Assembly: GCF_014648915.1 (NCBI RefSeq)
Contig: NZ_BMSA01000002.1
Location: 372,001 to 436,000, forward strand
Source: Streptomyces phaeofaciens
Lineage (GTDB): Bacteria; Actinomycetota; Actinomycetes; Streptomycetales; Streptomycetaceae
Length of the DNA stretch: 64,000 nt
Direction of reading: 5' to 3'
The notes under the pieces are model-generated. The model was not told where the DNA came from. It worked only from the letters and a program-made list of their open reading frames with translations, and ran no database searches. A program made the translations under genes and the position numbers. This document shows positions 16,863-25,205 of this stretch, piece after piece (positions within the stretch are counted from its first letter, which is position 1; the number at the start of each line of letters is the position of its first letter).

Positions 16863-18077
16863 ATGAATGCTGTTGGTCAGATACCGGCCGGACGGTTCAC
16901 CGAGAACCGCAGCCGGGGATGCCCGCACACCTGGGACGACCGGGTGTTCGACGAACTCAGCGCCGCGCTGTTCGCCTCCTTACGCCGCAGCGACCAGCGC
17001 AGCAAGGGCGTCGACTACCTGCGCGGCCTGCTCGGCGCGCAGGGCCGTCGCTCGATCCGCAACATGGCCGTCCTGCTGGGCGGTTCGGCGACCGAGCAGA
17101 GCCTGCACCACTTCGTGTGCAACTCCACCTGGGACTGGATGCCGGTGCGCTGGTCCCTCGCCCGGCACCTGGCCGAGCAGGCCTCGCCGCTGGCGTACGT
17201 GGTGCGGCCGATGGTCATCCCGAAGGCCGGCGAGAACTCCGTCGGGGTGGACCGGAGTTACGTCTCCGAGATGGGCCAGCTCGTCAACGCCCAGCAGGCG
17301 ACCGGGGTCTGGTTCGCCACCGAGGAGCTGAGCGCGCCGGTGAACTGGCGGCTGCACCTGTCCGCCGCGTGGCTCAACGACCGCTCCCGGCGCCGTCAGG
17401 CGTCGATCCCCGAGGACGTGGAGGAGCTGTCCCCGGCGGAGTCGGCGGTCGGCGCGGCGGTGGAGGTGGCCCGCGGCTGGGGTCTGCCGCCGCGGCCGGT
17501 GGTCCTGGACGCCCGCCATCTGGACCTGGCGTCCGCCATCTCGCGGTTCCGGGCGTCCGGTACGTCCTTCCTGGCCCGGGTCTCCGGTTCGCTCCAGCTG
17601 ACCGTGACGGACCCGGCGCTGCGCGGCCGCAAGCCGGACGTCCTCCAGGCGGCGCAGATCATGACCTCGGCCCGGGACCGGGTGAGGCCGGTGCTGCCGG
17701 CCGGCGCGGGCGCGGACGCCGGCCGGGCGGTGCAGCTGGCGGCCCTGGTCCGGGTGCGGCCCTCACGGGTCGTCCAGCAGGTCACCGGGCCGGGCGAACT
17801 CACCCTGCTGGGCGTGGGGGAGGGGCGCCGGCAGTGGCCCACGGAGTTCTGGCTGACCGACATGACGGAGGCCCGGCTGCACGCGCTCGTACGGCTGACC
17901 CGGCTCACCCGGCGCGTCGAGCACGACTTCCGCAACACCGCCGACCGGCTGGGCATCCGTGACTTCATCGGCCGCTCCTACGGCGGCTGGAACCGCCATG
18001 TCACCCTGGCGTCCGCGGCCCACGCGGTCTCGGTGCTGGGCTCGCTGTCCGACGGGATGATGGCGGAGGCCTGCTGA
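16863..18077 (+). CDS. IS701-type transposase relative, catalytically degenerate, with TTA codon
   Basis: The 404-residue protein follows the IS701/DDE layout: PKAGENSVGVDRSYV, a middle VVLDARHLD segment and RRVEHDFR ... GRSYGGWNRHVTLASAAHA at the C-terminus. In active members an Asp-containing D(D/E)TGF motif precedes the PKxG segment; here that position reads RPMVI, so the first catalytic Asp is missing. The second Asp (LDARHLD) and a Glu (VEHD) remain, but the Lys six residues after the Glu is Ala. A TTA codon (16980-16982, codon 40) makes translation bldA-dependent. No inverted repeats or target duplication were seen. A domesticated DNA-binding or regulatory role is likely, by inference. 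Confidence 0.78.
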   Translation: MNAVGQIPAGRFTENRSRGCPHTWDDRVFDELSAALFASLRRSDQRSKGVDYLRGLLGAQGRRSIRNMAVLLGGSATEQSLHHFVCNSTWDWMPVRWSLARHLAEQASPLAYVVRPMVIPKAGENSVGVDRSYVSEMGQLVNAQQATGVWFATEELSAPVNWRLHLSAAWLNDRSRRRQASIPEDVEELSPAESAVGAAVEVARGWGLPPRPVVLDARHLDLASAISRFRASGTSFLARVSGSLQLTVTDPALRGRKPDVLQAAQIMTSARDRVRPVLPAGAGADAGRAVQLAALVRVRPSRVVQQVTGPGELTLLGVGEGRRQWPTEFWLTDMTEARLHALVRLTRLTRRVEHDFRNTADRLGIRDFIGRSYGGWNRHVTLASAAHAVSVLGSLSDGMMAEAC

Positions 18078-18093
18078 GGGCACGCCGACGACG

Positions 18094-18135
18094 ACAGCCG
18101 CCGGGCCCCCTGGGAACAGGGGGCCCGGCGGCTGT
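18094..18135. terminator. Strong bidirectional terminator
   Basis: A perfect 19-bp inverted repeat (18094-18112 with 18117-18135) and a GGAA loop lie between the convergent transposase-like and marR genes. Confidence 0.9.
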
Positions 18136-18166
18136 GGGCGTGGGGAGCGCGGCGGGCCGGGGCCCG

Positions 18167-18700
18167 TCACATCTCGCGGAGGCGGGCCGTGGTCCGGTCC
18201 GTGATCTCCTTGCCCTCACGCAGGTAGCGGATCACCGTGAGGAGTTCCTCGGTGGTGTACGCCAGGCCGTGGTCTATCGAGTCGTCCAGGGTCGGACGGA
18301 AGACCTCGGCGACCTTCTTGCTCTTCTCCGCGGGCTTGATGACGACCTTGCGCCGGTCGTGCGGATCGCGCTCGCGGCTGACGTAGCCGGCCGCCTCCAG
18401 GCGGTCGACGACGCCGGTGACGGCACCCGTGGTCAGATCGGTGACCCGGGCGATGTCACCGGGAGTGGTGGGCACGTCCGGCGGCACGCTCTGGAGGTAG
18501 GACAGGATCCACGCGTCCGTGGGATGCATGTTCAGCGCGCGGGCCGCCGCTGCGTTGAGGGACAGGAAGGCCAGGCCGAGCTCACGGCCCGCGACCATCG
18601 CCTGCTTCAACACCTCGTCGCGCTCCGCGTCCCCCGTGTGCTTGCCGATGCCCTCGTGGTAGCTGCTGGGGCCCGTCGGCTCAATGTTCTCGGTTGACAC
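18167..18700 (-). CDS. MarR-family transcriptional regulator
   Basis: This 177-residue winged-helix protein has a MarR core (LTTGAVTGVVDRLEAAGYVSRERDPHDRRKVVIKPA) with the basic wing motif DPHDRRK. It is divergent from an MFS efflux gene, the standard arrangement for a repressor relieved by the pump's substrate. The GTG start has AAGGTGAGG about 8 bases upstream. The N-terminal ~30 residues are polar and probably flexible. Ligand unknown; a cluster product or intermediate is the natural guess. Confidence 0.92.
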   Translation of the reverse strand: MSTENIEPTGPSSYHEGIGKHTGDAERDEVLKQAMVAGRELGLAFLSLNAAAARALNMHPTDAWILSYLQSVPPDVPTTPGDIARVTDLTTGAVTGVVDRLEAAGYVSRERDPHDRRKVVIKPAEKSKKVAEVFRPTLDDSIDHGLAYTTEELLTVIRYLREGKEITDRTTARLREM

Positions 18701-18726
18701 GGCGCAAGCCTCACCTTACTTTCCTT

Positions 18727-18770
18727 ATATCTTTGTTTTCGAGATATTCTCTCCCTGAGATGCTTTAAGA
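18727..18770. promoter_or_regulatory. AT-rich marR/MFS divergent promoter with operator-like repeats
   Basis: ATATCT (18727-18732) and AGATAT (18742-18747) form a perfect inverted repeat overlapping a likely marR -10 (TATAAG on the minus strand). About 9 bp further, TGAGATGCTT (18756-18765) repeats the motif found in the palindrome at 13115-13133. Both are plausible MarR sites. Confidence 0.55.
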
Positions 18771-18809
18771 GTGAGGCTACACGATCCGAGGAAGGGCTGG
18801 GAAGCTGCG

Positions 18810-20534
18810 ATGACCGTCCCCACCGACAAGTCCGCCGAGGACACCTCCCAGGAGGAGGAGGTGCCGGAGGCGGGCTCGACCCCTCCTCCCGACCCCAAGC
18901 GCTGGTACGCGCTTGCCGTGATTCTCTTCGCCGCGTTCATGGACCTGCTCGACGTCACGATCGTCAACGTCGCGATCCCGAGCATCCAGCAGGACATCGA
19001 CGCCAGCTACTCCGCCATCGCCTGGATCACCGCCGGGTACTCGCTCGCCTTCGCCGCCCTGCTGATCACCGGCGGCCGGCTCGGCGACATCTACGGCCGC
19101 AAGCGCATGCTGTTACTGGGCCTCGGTGCCTTCACCGTCGCCTCGCTGGTCTGCGGGCTCACCCCCGGACCCGCCCTGCTGATCGTGGCCCGCGCCGTCC
19201 AGGGCGCCGCCGCGGCCCTGATGATCCCCCAGGTCCTGTCGATCATCCACGTCACCTTCCCGAAGGAGGAGCGCGGCAAGGTCCTCGGCACCTACGGAGG
19301 TGTCGCGGGACTCGCCCTCGTGCTCGGCCCGGTCGTCGGCGGCGTCCTGGTCAGCGCCGACCTGTTCGGCCTCCAGTGGCGCCCGATCTTCCTGGTGAAC
19401 ATCCCCGTCGGGATCGTCACCTTCATCGCCGGCGTCCTCTACGTCCGTGAGTCCCGCGCCCCCGATAAGCCCCGCCTGGACCTGGTGGGTGTCGTGCTGG
19501 CCACCGCCAGCGTGCTGATGCTGGTCTATCCGCTCACCCAGGGCCGCGAACTGGGCTGGCCCGCCTGGTCGTTCGCGATGATGGCCGGCTCCGTCGCCGT
19601 ACTGCTGCTGTTCGTCGCCCACGAGCGCCGGGTGATCGCCCGCGGCGGGACCCCGCTGATCGCGCTGAGCCTGTTCCGCACCCGGAGCTTCGCCGGCGGC
19701 TTCGGCGTCAACCTGCTCTACAGCATCGCCTACGGCACCTTCTTCCTGATGTGGTCCCTCTACATGCAGACGGGGCTCGGCTGGTCGGCCATGCGGGCCG
19801 GACTCACCGCGCTCCCCATGTTCCTCGGCCTGATGATCACGGCCGGTATGGCGGGCGACAAGCTGACCCCGAAGTACGGCCGCAAGGTCCTCTTCGCGGG
19901 CGGCGTCCTGCTCGTCACCGGCGCCCTGCTGTTCGTGGCCGTCAGCGACCACTACGGCACCGACATCAGCTCCTGGCTGATGGCCGGACCGCTGTTCGTC
20001 TTCGGCCTCGGGATGGGAGCGGTGGTCGCCCCCGTGGTCGACTTCGCCCTCACCGACGTACCGCACAAGGACGCGGGATCCGCCTCCGGTGTCCTCAACA
20101 CCTCGGGCCAGCTGGGCCTGTCGATCGGCATCGCGATGGTCGCCGTCGTCTTCCTGGGCGCGATGCCCGGTCAGTCCGGCAAGGGCGTCGACGCGGTGGA
20201 GCCGACGGTGCGCCAGGAGCTGGCGGCGGCCGGCCTCGCCGACCGCGGTGTCCAGGACGACGTCCTGGCGGGCTTCCGGGCCTGCACCGAGGACCGGCTC
20301 GGCGAGTCCGATCCGGCCGTCGTGCCCGAGAGCTGCCGCAGCACACCCCCGGGCGTCACCGCCGAGGAGGCAAGCACGGCGGCGGCGGTCCTCGCCGAGA
20401 GCGTCCCCGAGGTGCGGGCCGAGACCTTCTCCCGCTCCTTCGGCCGGGGACTGCTCTACTCGGCGGGACTGTTTCTCGTCATGACCGTGCTGATGATCTC
20501 GCTGCCCCGGATGGCCCGGCCGCAGGAAACCTGA
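18810..20534 (+). CDS. MFS drug efflux transporter (DHA2, 14 TM) with TTA codon
   Basis: The 574-residue protein is of EmrB/QacA type with about 14 transmembrane segments. It has the DHA2 signature LDVTIVNVAIPSIQQ in helix 1, GRLGDIYGRKRML in loop 2-3 and a GGVAGLALVLGPVVGG helix 5 motif. It exports hydrophobic drugs by proton antiport, so self-resistance is likely. The ATG at 18810 follows GGGAAG; a GTG 13 codons upstream is less likely because it overlaps the operator region. An in-frame TTA codon (19113-19115, codon 102) predicts bldA-dependent expression. It is divergent from marR. Confidence 0.94.
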   Translation: MTVPTDKSAEDTSQEEEVPEAGSTPPPDPKRWYALAVILFAAFMDLLDVTIVNVAIPSIQQDIDASYSAIAWITAGYSLAFAALLITGGRLGDIYGRKRMLLLGLGAFTVASLVCGLTPGPALLIVARAVQGAAAALMIPQVLSIIHVTFPKEERGKVLGTYGGVAGLALVLGPVVGGVLVSADLFGLQWRPIFLVNIPVGIVTFIAGVLYVRESRAPDKPRLDLVGVVLATASVLMLVYPLTQGRELGWPAWSFAMMAGSVAVLLLFVAHERRVIARGGTPLIALSLFRTRSFAGGFGVNLLYSIAYGTFFLMWSLYMQTGLGWSAMRAGLTALPMFLGLMITAGMAGDKLTPKYGRKVLFAGGVLLVTGALLFVAVSDHYGTDISSWLMAGPLFVFGLGMGAVVAPVVDFALTDVPHKDAGSASGVLNTSGQLGLSIGIAMVAVVFLGAMPGQSGKGVDAVEPTVRQELAAAGLADRGVQDDVLAGFRACTEDRLGESDPAVVPESCRSTPPGVTAEEASTAAAVLAESVPEVRAETFSRSFGRGLLYSAGLFLVMTVLMISLPRMARPQET

Positions 20535-20541
20535 GTGCTCA

Positions 20542-20588
20542 GGGACCGCTCCGCGCCGCCGCCCGTACCTCCCCCAGGGTGCGGTCCC
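20542..20588 (+). terminator. Possible terminator after MFS gene
   Basis: GGGACCGC (20542-20549) pairs with GCGGTCCC (20581-20588) across a 31-nt loop just after the MFS stop codon. The large loop makes this a moderate candidate. Confidence 0.4.
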
Positions 20589-20614
20589 GGACGGAGCGGG
20601 CCCGAGCCGACAGT

Positions 20615-20656
20615 TTCGGACAATTACCAGGAGTCGCTTGATCGCGACTGTCCGAA
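20615..20656 (+). other. Two-part hairpin in the leader upstream of the PucR-type regulator
   Basis: TTCGGAC (20615-20621) pairs with GTCCGAA (20650-20656), and AGTCGC (20632-20637) pairs with GCGACT (20644-20649). The right arms are contiguous, giving a 13-bp stem with a 10-nt bulge on the left side. It lies about 250 bp upstream of the regulator in the 373-bp gap 20535-20907, which otherwise holds no gene. It may be an operator or RNA structure. Confidence 0.4.
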
Positions 20657-20907
20657 GAAGAGCTAATGACGTCCATGGACATCCTTGGGATTGACCGGGA
20701 CGTGACGGAGGACAACAGCAGTTCAGGCCCCGCCCCCCACACCGCCGCGGCGAGACGACTTTCGGCCTGGCCGCCACCCGCACCATCCGCATTCCTTCCG
20801 CCGTGAATCGGACAGGCGGACGCGCACGGTCCCCCACCCGACAGCGCCCTGCCGCGCCGGATCGACACGCCGGCAGAGCGTGCCCCCTGCCCACAGCTCG
20901 GAGCGTG

Positions 20908-22842
20908 ATGTCTCAAGACACGGCCACCCTGAGTGGTGTCCTGACCTATCTGGAACTCCTGGCGTCCCGAGCGCCACGAGGCGCGTTCAGCCAGCCGGCG
21001 GCGCACGCGCGGCGCGTCGGCGCGCCGCCCGGCCTGATGAGGGAACTGGAGCGCGCCAAGGAACTGGCCCTCGGCATCGAACAGTGGATGACCGACCTCG
21101 ACCGGCGCAAGAACGAGCTGGCCCTCCTCATGGACTCGGCCCGCGACCTCACCGAACAGCACGACCTCGACGCCCTGCTCACCACGCTCGTCCGCCGCTC
21201 CCGGCTGCTGCTGCACTTCGACATGGCCTGGGCGCTGCTGCTCGACGGACAGGGCACCGTGTGCATCCGGGCCAGCGACGGGGCGATCTCCGACCGCAAC
21301 GAGGTGGTCCGCATCCCGGCCCGTGAGGGCCTGCGGGCGATCGAGTCGGTCGGCCGGACCCCGGTGTGGACCTCCGACTACCTCCGGGACGACGCGGTGG
21401 AGCGTTCCGAGGAGGTCGAGTCCGTCGTCATGGACGAGGGCCTGACCGCCGTGCTCGCCGTCCCGCTGTGCGTCGGAGACAACGTGGTCGGCGTCGTCTT
21501 CGGCGGGGACCGGGTCTCCCGCTCCTACACCGCCGACGAGGTCGCCCTGATGTCCGCCCTCTCCGACTACGGCGCCGCCGCCATGAAATGGGTGCGCGCC
21601 GTGGAGTACACCCACGGCCGGATCTCCGACCTCACCCTGGAGGTCGACCGGCTGCGCGCCCGCGAACGCACCCGGGAGCAGACCGCCGGCCGCGGCCGCG
21701 AACTCGTCGAACTCGCCCTCCAGGGCGTCGACCTGGACGCCTTCGCCGCCACCGTCGGCGCCGCGCTCGGCGGCTCGGTGTGGCTGCGCGACGAGAACGA
21801 CGAGATCCTCGCCCACTCCGGCCGCCGCTGGGAGGGCGACGAACGGGAGCTGGCCGAGGCGGTGTTCACCGCCCGCGCCGAACACCGCACCGTCCAGCCC
21901 GCCGACGGTCTCACCGTCGCCCCGGTACGCGCCGGGGACGAGGACCTGGGGGCGCTGGTGCTGTGCGGCCACGACCCCCGCCACAAACCCGACCCCACCC
22001 TCGTCCAGTACGCCGTCCAGGCGACCGGCATCCTCGCCATGCTCAACCGCAGCACCGAATCCGCCGACCGCAAGGTCCGCGACGAGGCGCTGGAGGAGCT
22101 GATCAACGGGGTGCCGTCCAGCCGCCGCTGGCAGCGCCGGCTCCAGCGGCTCGGGCTGGACCTGAGCAGCCGGCACGCCGTGATCGTCACCCGGGTCCAG
22201 GTCGGCGACCGCCAGCGCGTGTCGACCTGGGCCTCCACGTTCGTCTGGCTCCGCGGGGGCGCCAAGACGCTCCACGACGGTCATCTGGTGCTGCTGCTGC
22301 CGCACTCCGACGCCCGCGAGGCCGCCCGGGACGTCATGCAAAGGCTCGGCGAGACCCTCGGCCGGCCCGTCCCGGTGGGCGCGGCGGCCGCCCACGGCGG
22401 ACCCAAGGAACTGCTCGCCGCCTACCGGGAGGCGGTCGTCTGCCTGGACGTCCTCACCGTCCTCGGCAAGGAGGGCATGGAGACGCCCGCGATGGCCGAC
22501 GAACTCGGCTTCGTCGGCATGCTGCTGGGCGGCAACCGGGACATCGGCGCCTTCATCGAACAGGTCCTCGGCCCGGTCATCAGCTACGACGAGCAGCGCT
22601 CCACCACCCTCGCCGCCACCCTGGAGGCCTATTTCGACGCCGGCGCCAGCCCCACCTACGCGGCCGAGGCGCTCCAGGTCCACCCCAACACGGTGGCCCG
22701 CCGGCTGGAGCGCATCTCGCAGCTGCTCGGCCCCGACTGGCAGCAGCCGGGCCCGGCGCTGGAGATCCAGCTGGCGCTGCGGCTGCACAAGGTCGGCAAG
22801 TCGCTGCGTGACACCGGGGCCCCGGGCACGGAGGCCGACTGA
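20908..22842 (+). CDS. GAF-PucR/CdaR-type transcriptional regulator
   Basis: The 644-residue protein has an N-terminal coiled segment (REL..AKELALGIEQWMTDLD), a GAF domain at about 65-220, a second sensory region (LDAFAATVGAALGGSVWLRDEN), and a C-terminal PucR-type helix-turn-helix (TYAAEALQVHPNTVARRLERI) at about 575-615. PucR/CdaR proteins sense small molecules and control catabolic or antibiotic genes; some Streptomyces paralogs flank secondary-metabolite clusters. The ATG at 20908 has GGAG at 20900 and starts the first conserved segment. It converges with the MMPL gene over a strong terminator. Confidence 0.9.
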   Translation: MSQDTATLSGVLTYLELLASRAPRGAFSQPAAHARRVGAPPGLMRELERAKELALGIEQWMTDLDRRKNELALLMDSARDLTEQHDLDALLTTLVRRSRLLLHFDMAWALLLDGQGTVCIRASDGAISDRNEVVRIPAREGLRAIESVGRTPVWTSDYLRDDAVERSEEVESVVMDEGLTAVLAVPLCVGDNVVGVVFGGDRVSRSYTADEVALMSALSDYGAAAMKWVRAVEYTHGRISDLTLEVDRLRARERTREQTAGRGRELVELALQGVDLDAFAATVGAALGGSVWLRDENDEILAHSGRRWEGDERELAEAVFTARAEHRTVQPADGLTVAPVRAGDEDLGALVLCGHDPRHKPDPTLVQYAVQATGILAMLNRSTESADRKVRDEALEELINGVPSSRRWQRRLQRLGLDLSSRHAVIVTRVQVGDRQRVSTWASTFVWLRGGAKTLHDGHLVLLLPHSDAREAARDVMQRLGETLGRPVPVGAAAAHGGPKELLAAYREAVVCLDVLTVLGKEGMETPAMADELGFVGMLLGGNRDIGAFIEQVLGPVISYDEQRSTTLAATLEAYFDAGASPTYAAEALQVHPNTVARRLERISQLLGPDWQQPGPALEIQLALRLHKVGKSLRDTGAPGTEAD

Positions 22843-22850
22843 CCGCGCGG

Positions 22851-22900
22851 GACGGGCCCGGACCACGGTGGCGGGGCGGCCGCCGGGGTCCGGGCCCGTC
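22851..22900. terminator. Bidirectional terminator between pucR-type and MMPL genes
   Basis: A perfect 14-bp inverted repeat (22851-22864 with 22887-22900) sits in the 66-bp space between the two convergent stop codons. Confidence 0.85.
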
Positions 22901-22908
22901 GCGTCAGG

Positions 22909-25086
22909 TCAGTGCTTCTCCAGCTGGATGCCGGGCACGACCTTGGCCAGCGGCGCCGGCAGCCACCAGGCCCGGCGGCCGAGCAGCTGCATCACCGCGG
23001 GCACGATCAGACAGCGGATGACCAGCGCGTCCACGAAGATCGCCACCGCCATGCCGAAGCCCATCTGCTGGAGCATCCGCTCCGGGCTCAGCATGAACGA
23101 GCCGAACACCACGACCATGATGGCGCCGGCCGCGATGATGACCGACCCGGTGTGCCCGAGGCCCTCACGGACCGCGACCGCCGGGTCCTTGGCACGGTGC
23201 CACTCCTCCTGGATCCGGGAGACCAGGAAGATCTCGTAGTCCATGGACAGACCGAAGACGATGGCGAAGATGACGACCGGCAGATAGGCCTCGATCGGCC
23301 CCGGCTCGACGCCGAACATCCCGTGCTGGAACACCAGCGTGATGGCGCCCAGCGCGGCCCCGATGCTCAGCAGGTTCAGCAGGGCCGCCTTCAGCGGGAT
23401 CAGGATCGAGCGGAACACCACCATCAGCAGCAGCAGGGACAGCCCGACCACGATCGCCATGAAGACCGGCATCCGGGCGGCGACCTTGTCGGAGTAGTCC
23501 TCGCTGGCGGCCGTGGCGCCACCGACCAGATAGCGGGCGCCGGTCTCCTTCGCCACCTCGGGCAGCACGTCGTCGCGGAGCGTGCCGACGAGCTCGGAGG
23601 TGCCCTCGTCCTGCGGCGAGGTCGTCGGGAACGCCATCACCGTGGCCACGTTCGGGTCGTCGGTGGGGATCGGGCCGGTGGCGGCCGCCACCCCCTCGGT
23701 GTCGTTCAGGGCCGCCGCGACCGCGGTGGCCGGCGCCTCGGCGCCGTCCTCGCCCTCGACGACCACGTACAGCGGGCCGTTGAAGCCGGGGCCGAACCCC
23801 TTCGACAGCAGGTCGTAGGCCTCGCGGCTGGTCGAACCCGTCTTGTCGTTGCCCGCGTCCGTGAACCCGAGCCGCATGCTCAGCGCCGGGAAGGCGAGCG
23901 CCCCGAGCGCCACCACGGCGACCAGCAGCACGGCCAGCGGACGGCGCTGCACGCCGGTGGCGAACCGGCGCCAGCCCGCGCCCTCCTCGGGACGCTTCGA
24001 TGCGGCCCGCTTGGCGGCCCGTGCGGTGAACTGACGGGCGAAGCGGTCGCCGAAGATGCCCAGCAGCGCGGGCAGCAGGGTCAGCGAGGCGAGCAGGGTG
24101 ACCAGGACGGTCAGCGCCACCGACAGGGCCATGCCCTGGAGCGAGCCGAGTCCGAGGGCGACCAGGCCGAGCAGCGCCAGGATGACCGTCGAGCCGGCGA
24201 AGAACGCGGTCCGTCCGGCCGAGTCCAGCGCCTTGACGTTCGCCTCCTCCGGCGTGGCCCCCCGCACCAGCTCACTGCGGAACCGGGCGAAGATCAGCAG
24301 CGCGTAGTCGATACCGACCCCGAGCCCGACCAGCATCATCACGTACGGCGTGTAGTCGGCGATGGTGACCAGGTGCGAGGCGACCACGATCACCGCGAGG
24401 GTGGAGCCGACGGCGAACAGGGCGGTGACGATGGGCAGTCCGGCGGCGATCAGCGTGCCGAACATGAAGACGAGGATGACCAGCGCGAAGACCAGGCCGA
24501 GCATCTCGCCCCAGCCGCCCTCGCCGGTGGCCAGCTTGCGGGCGGCGCCGCCGCCGAGTTCGGCCCGGAGCCCCTGCCCGTCCACCTCCTGCACCGTCTC
24601 CAGGATCCGTTCGGTGTCCTCGCGGGGCATGTTGGGCGAGGTCACGTCCAGCACGACGGTGGCGTAACCGATCGTGCCGTCCCGGGAGATCGCGGACTCG
24701 TCCTCGTACAGGCTGCGCACCTGGGTGACCTTGGGCAGCTTCGCCACCTCGGCCAGCATGCCGTCGACGCGCCGGCGTACGTCGGCGCCGCGCAGTCCGT
24801 CCTCGTCGTGCAGGACGATCTGGAGGCTGTCGCCGGTCTTGGTCTTGCTGCTGTGGTTGAGCAGGTCGGCGGCGGCCTGCGACTCGGTGCCGGGCAGCGA
24901 GTAGTTCTCGCGGTAGTCGTCGCCGCCCGACGCGGCAACCCAGACGCCGACCAGGACGACCACCCAGAGGGTCAGGGCCAGCCAGCGGCGCCGGTGCGAG
25001 AAGCGCGCCACCCGGGCGAACACCCCCGGGGCGGGCGGCCGGGCGCCCGTCTCCGGGGCGCGGGGATCCTTTTCGGTGAGGGACAT
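22909..25086 (-). CDS. MMPL/RND-superfamily membrane exporter
   Basis: This 725-residue protein has the duplicated RND layout of actinobacterial MMPL proteins: one helix near residue 40, a large external domain, five helices, then the same again. Recognisable segments include GLGVGIDYALLIFARFRSE and its C-terminal counterpart FGLSMDYEIFLVSRIQEEW, where the intramembrane Asp-Tyr pairs form the proton path. Members export lipids, siderophores or polyketides. The ATG at 25086 has GGAAGTGAG nearby. It is last in the leftward block that includes the cytochrome bd-like genes, from which it is separated by a G-rich spacer. Confidence 0.93.
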   Translation of the reverse strand: MSLTEKDPRAPETGARPPAPGVFARVARFSHRRRWLALTLWVVVLVGVWVAASGGDDYRENYSLPGTESQAAADLLNHSSKTKTGDSLQIVLHDEDGLRGADVRRRVDGMLAEVAKLPKVTQVRSLYEDESAISRDGTIGYATVVLDVTSPNMPREDTERILETVQEVDGQGLRAELGGGAARKLATGEGGWGEMLGLVFALVILVFMFGTLIAAGLPIVTALFAVGSTLAVIVVASHLVTIADYTPYVMMLVGLGVGIDYALLIFARFRSELVRGATPEEANVKALDSAGRTAFFAGSTVILALLGLVALGLGSLQGMALSVALTVLVTLLASLTLLPALLGIFGDRFARQFTARAAKRAASKRPEEGAGWRRFATGVQRRPLAVLLVAVVALGALAFPALSMRLGFTDAGNDKTGSTSREAYDLLSKGFGPGFNGPLYVVVEGEDGAEAPATAVAAALNDTEGVAAATGPIPTDDPNVATVMAFPTTSPQDEGTSELVGTLRDDVLPEVAKETGARYLVGGATAASEDYSDKVAARMPVFMAIVVGLSLLLLMVVFRSILIPLKAALLNLLSIGAALGAITLVFQHGMFGVEPGPIEAYLPVVIFAIVFGLSMDYEIFLVSRIQEEWHRAKDPAVAVREGLGHTGSVIIAAGAIMVVVFGSFMLSPERMLQQMGFGMAVAIFVDALVIRCLIVPAVMQLLGRRAWWLPAPLAKVVPGIQLEKH

Positions 25087-25123
25087 TGGGCTCACTTCCG
25101 TACGTTCCGTGCGCAGGGACACA

Positions 25124-25176
25124 GGGGGTGGAGGGGGGGAGGGGGGAGGGGGGTGGACAGGGCGGGGCAGGGACGG
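25124..25176 (+). other. G-rich tract with G-quadruplex potential
   Basis: The spacer between the MMPL gene and cydB has at least five runs of four to seven G on the plus strand, separated by one to three bases. On the leftward transcript it is a C-rich leader; on the template strand it could fold into a quadruplex and reduce read-through into the MMPL gene. Confidence 0.55.
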
Positions 25177-25205
25177 GATACGAGGTACGGGGCACGAGGT
25201 GCGGG

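Noticed and set aside
16863..18077. Active insertion sequence
   Set aside because: The first catalytic Asp is replaced and no terminal inverted repeats or target duplications were found in the flanks.
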